Part shown: positions 61,765 to 64,000 of the stretch, one piece after another | Numbering within the stretch: the first letter of the stretch is position 1 | How the letters are laid out: every line of letters starts with the position of its first letter | NCBI RefSeq assembly: GCF_000400735.1 | Contig: NZ_KE007366.1 | Coordinates: forward strand, 372,001 to 436,000 | DNA from: Acinetobacter tandoii DSM 14970 = CIP 107469 | Lineage (GTDB): Bacteria > Pseudomonadota > Gammaproteobacteria > Pseudomonadales > Moraxellaceae | Length of the DNA: 64,000 bases | Reading direction: 5' to 3' | The notes under the pieces: generated by a model | What the model was told of the DNA's origin: nothing | Seen by the model: the letters and a program-made list of their open reading frames with translations, nothing else | The model's database searches: none | Program-made: the position numbers and the translations under genes

Positions 61765-64000
61765 ATGGATATTTTAGAACGTCGCATAGACGAAAGACTG
61801 AACCAAATTTTCAAGTTCAAACGTAAGGGAGATTGGTATCGCGAAGGAATATGTCCTAAATGCTCCCAAAAAGAAGCCTATACACATGCACTTACACCGA
61901 AGGTCGTAAAGTGTGGCCGTATCAACAAGTGCAGCTATGAAGAACACGTCAAAGATATTTGTGAAGATCTATTTAAAGACTGGTCTGAGGATTTCCCTAA
62001 AACGGCTACAAATCCGAATGCTTCTGCAGATGCATATTTGCAACATGCACGAGGGTTTAAAATTGAACCGTTAAAAGGTCATTACACTCAAGAACTTTAT
62101 CGCGATTTTAAAAATCGAAACTTAGTTACTGCAACAGTTCGCTTTCAACTTGCACCAGGTATTTTCTGGGAACGTTTTATCGATCGTCCTGAACGTTTTG
62201 GACGTATGAAAGCAAATTTCATTGGTGAGTGGAAAGGACTTTCCTGGTCTGTTCATAACTTAGATGAACTTTGTAATGCTGGCAGTATTTGGCTGACTGA
62301 AGGCATCTTTAATAGCATTGCCCTTGCTCAATCAGAGCTGATCAGTATCAGCACCATGAATAGCAGTAATTATCCGAATAAAATCCTTCAGCAAATCGCT
62401 GCTCGATGCACAGAACTTAAGAAAGATCGCCCTCGCCTCATTTGGGCATTGGATAACGACAAAGCAGGCAAGAAATTCTTGCCTAAACAAATTAACCAAG
62501 CCACTGAGGATGGTTGGGTTTCTACCGCAGCATTACCTCCAGTCGGTAAAGACTGGAATGACTTATTCCAGAATGGTCAGCTCACACCAAAAGACCAGGA
62601 TAAATATATCCACTACGGCAAGCTACAAATTGCTAAAACTGCAGAAGAAGCAGGCTTACTGATTTATAACTTTTATAACAATAGCCTTGCAAAATTCTTC
62701 TTCAACCATGCCTATCGTACTTACTGGTGGGAGTTAGATTTCAAAAAATTTAATCTCGTACTAGAAGCCACAGAACAAGCTCAAGGTTCAATTTTGTCTG
62801 AAGATGAAAAGCGCGAGCAGGCGCTTAAAAACAGTTCTTCAGTCGTTGAAATCTGCAACGCACAACTCGAACCTCTCTATTTCCAACGCAATGAAATTAC
62901 CGACGAGAGTTGGTATTACTTTCATATCCAATCACCGTGGGGAGAGGTCAAAGCCACCTTCACACCCGAACATATTTCCTCACGTAGTAAATTTAAACCC
63001 CGTGTTATGGGGGTTTTATCTGGGGCAATGTGGACTGGAACCGATCAACAGCTCGAAACCTTTATCAAGCGTAAAACTGAGCGACTGAGAGAAGTCAAAA
63101 CCATTGACTTTATTGGCTATAGCAAAGAACACGATATTTATATTTTCGACCAATTTGCTGTGCATAAAGGTCAAGTTATCCCCAAGAACGAACACGATTA
63201 TTTCAAAACAAATAAAAAGGAGATCAAGACATTGGCTTCTACACCCGTTATTCATTTAACAACCAAGAAAGAATTTAAGCCAACATGGTGGCGTGATTAC
63301 TACGACTTAAATGGCGAAGTAGGATTAATTCTTTTAGCTTGGTGGACTGGCTCATATTTTGCCGAGCAGATCCGTGCTCAGCACTCATCCTATCCTTTCT
63401 TTGAACTTGTTGGCCAAGCAGGTTCAGGTAAATCAACACTGATTGAAATGCTATGGAAGTTTAGCGGTCGTGAATCATACGAGGGCTTTGACCCAAATAA
63501 ATCAACCAGTGTGGCGATTTATCGTAACTTTGCCCAAACCTCAAATATGCCGATCGTCCTCATTGAGGGCGACCGTAACGATCAACAGGCATCACAAAAA
63601 GCCAAATTTAGTTGGGACGAATTAAAAGATGCTTTTAACGGTCGTGCAATTCGTTCTAAAGGCTTAAAAACCGCAGGTAATGAAACCTACGAACCACCGT
63701 TCCGAGCTGCAGTCATGATCAGCCAGAACACCCCTATTCAAGCATCTGAAGCAATTCTTTCACGTACTCTGCACATTTCTGTCGACACCAAAGGACACAG
63801 TTTAGAGAAAAAGAATATTGCGACCCGTTTGTCGCAAATGCCATTAGATGAAGCATGTACTTACATGACTTATTGCTTAAAAAATGAAAGTAAGATTTTA
63901 GAGACCTACTTCAACAACTTAAAACAAATTGAAGCAGACTTTCATGCCAAAGGCATAACCCACGTGCGTATTGCCCTATGTCATGCCCAAGTATCAGCGA
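61765..64000 (+). CDS. Toprim/helicase replication protein (3' end beyond the window)
   Basis: The frame is open to the window edge (745 codons visible). CPKC near residue 30 with C...C pairs is a primase-type zinc site. Residues about 175-260 hold a Toprim domain (IWLTEGIFNSIALAQ and LIWALDNDKAGKK). A P-loop (ELVGQAGSGKSTLIE near residues 546-560) starts the helicase. This is a primase-helicase replicating the phage. P2 uses gpA instead, so replication is of another type. Confidence 0.85.
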   Translation, partial: MDILERRIDERLNQIFKFKRKGDWYREGICPKCSQKEAYTHALTPKVVKCGRINKCSYEEHVKDICEDLFKDWSEDFPKTATNPNASADAYLQHARGFKIEPLKGHYTQELYRDFKNRNLVTATVRFQLAPGIFWERFIDRPERFGRMKANFIGEWKGLSWSVHNLDELCNAGSIWLTEGIFNSIALAQSELISISTMNSSNYPNKILQQIAARCTELKKDRPRLIWALDNDKAGKKFLPKQINQATEDGWVSTAALPPVGKDWNDLFQNGQLTPKDQDKYIHYGKLQIAKTAEEAGLLIYNFYNNSLAKFFFNHAYRTYWWELDFKKFNLVLEATEQAQGSILSEDEKREQALKNSSSVVEICNAQLEPLYFQRNEITDESWYYFHIQSPWGEVKATFTPEHISSRSKFKPRVMGVLSGAMWTGTDQQLETFIKRKTERLREVKTIDFIGYSKEHDIYIFDQFAVHKGQVIPKNEHDYFKTNKKEIKTLASTPVIHLTTKKEFKPTWWRDYYDLNGEVGLILLAWWTGSYFAEQIRAQHSSYPFFELVGQAGSGKSTLIEMLWKFSGRESYEGFDPNKSTSVAIYRNFAQTSNMPIVLIEGDRNDQQASQKAKFSWDELKDAFNGRAIRSKGLKTAGNETYEPPFRAAVMISQNTPIQASEAILSRTLHISVDTKGHSLEKKNIATRLSQMPLDEACTYMTYCLKNESKILETYFNNLKQIEADFHAKGITHVRIALCHAQVSA
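62594..62603 (+). repeat. ACCAGGATAA copy 5
   Basis: Fifth exact copy, inside the primase-helicase gene. Confidence 0.8.

Overview
The window looks like an Acinetobacter chromosome. It is AT-rich, it carries a VgrG of the Acinetobacter type, and its P2-like prophage and DUF4102-type integrases resemble those common in that genus. The species cannot be set from the sequence. Apart from the truncated vgrG at the left edge, almost everything here is mobile DNA.

Layout: (1) 1-1870, the N-terminal two thirds of a type VI secretion tip gene, vgrG. (2) 2071-3089, the remnant of an integrative element (A): an insertion-sequence end fused to a truncated integrase pseudogene. (3) About 3.1-7.2 kb, a small element (B) with a HEPN-like gene, an AlpA-like regulator, a decayed filamentous-phage-type replication gene and an intact integrase. 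(4) About 7.2-35.3 kb, a larger element (C). Its left half is a defence block transcribed leftwards: a three-gene dynamin-like GTPase operon, a DUF262/DUF1524 (GmrSD-like) protein, a Kiwa-like gene pair and a complete type I restriction-modification system. A frameshifted Fic gene precedes it. The right half carries element housekeeping genes (AlpA, a YqaJ-type recombinase, a DUF932 protein, a possible directionality factor), a strongly structured RNA candidate, two lipoprotein genes, two HUH-Rep-related paralogues (one with the HUH motif lost), a possible ribbon-helix-helix protein and an integrase. (5) About 35.3 kb to the end, a P2-like prophage in P2 order: Q P | O N M L X holin lysin R S | com dam | V W J I H | split FI, FII, E/E', T U D, then hicAB, morons, a repressor switch, an Ogr-like activator and a Toprim/helicase replication protein that runs off the edge.

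Elements B and C each end on the right, next to their integrase start, in a copy of GGTGGAGGTGGCG, which matches my recollection of the reverse complement of the 3' end of tmRNA (ssrA); a degenerate copy ends A. I read the region as repeated integration at one attachment site, with the P2-like phage as the outermost insertion; its integrase and the intact target gene would lie to the right of the window.

The prophage shows a readable late control circuit. Four 21-nt dyads of the form CCTGAWTA-N4-TTAATCAGG lie in front of the late transcription units (P/O, V, FI and the second half of FI). An Ogr/Delta-type zinc protein at 61374 is the obvious candidate to act on them. The tail sheath gene is divided in two, with a small gene, a terminator and its own late dyad between the halves, which is unusual.
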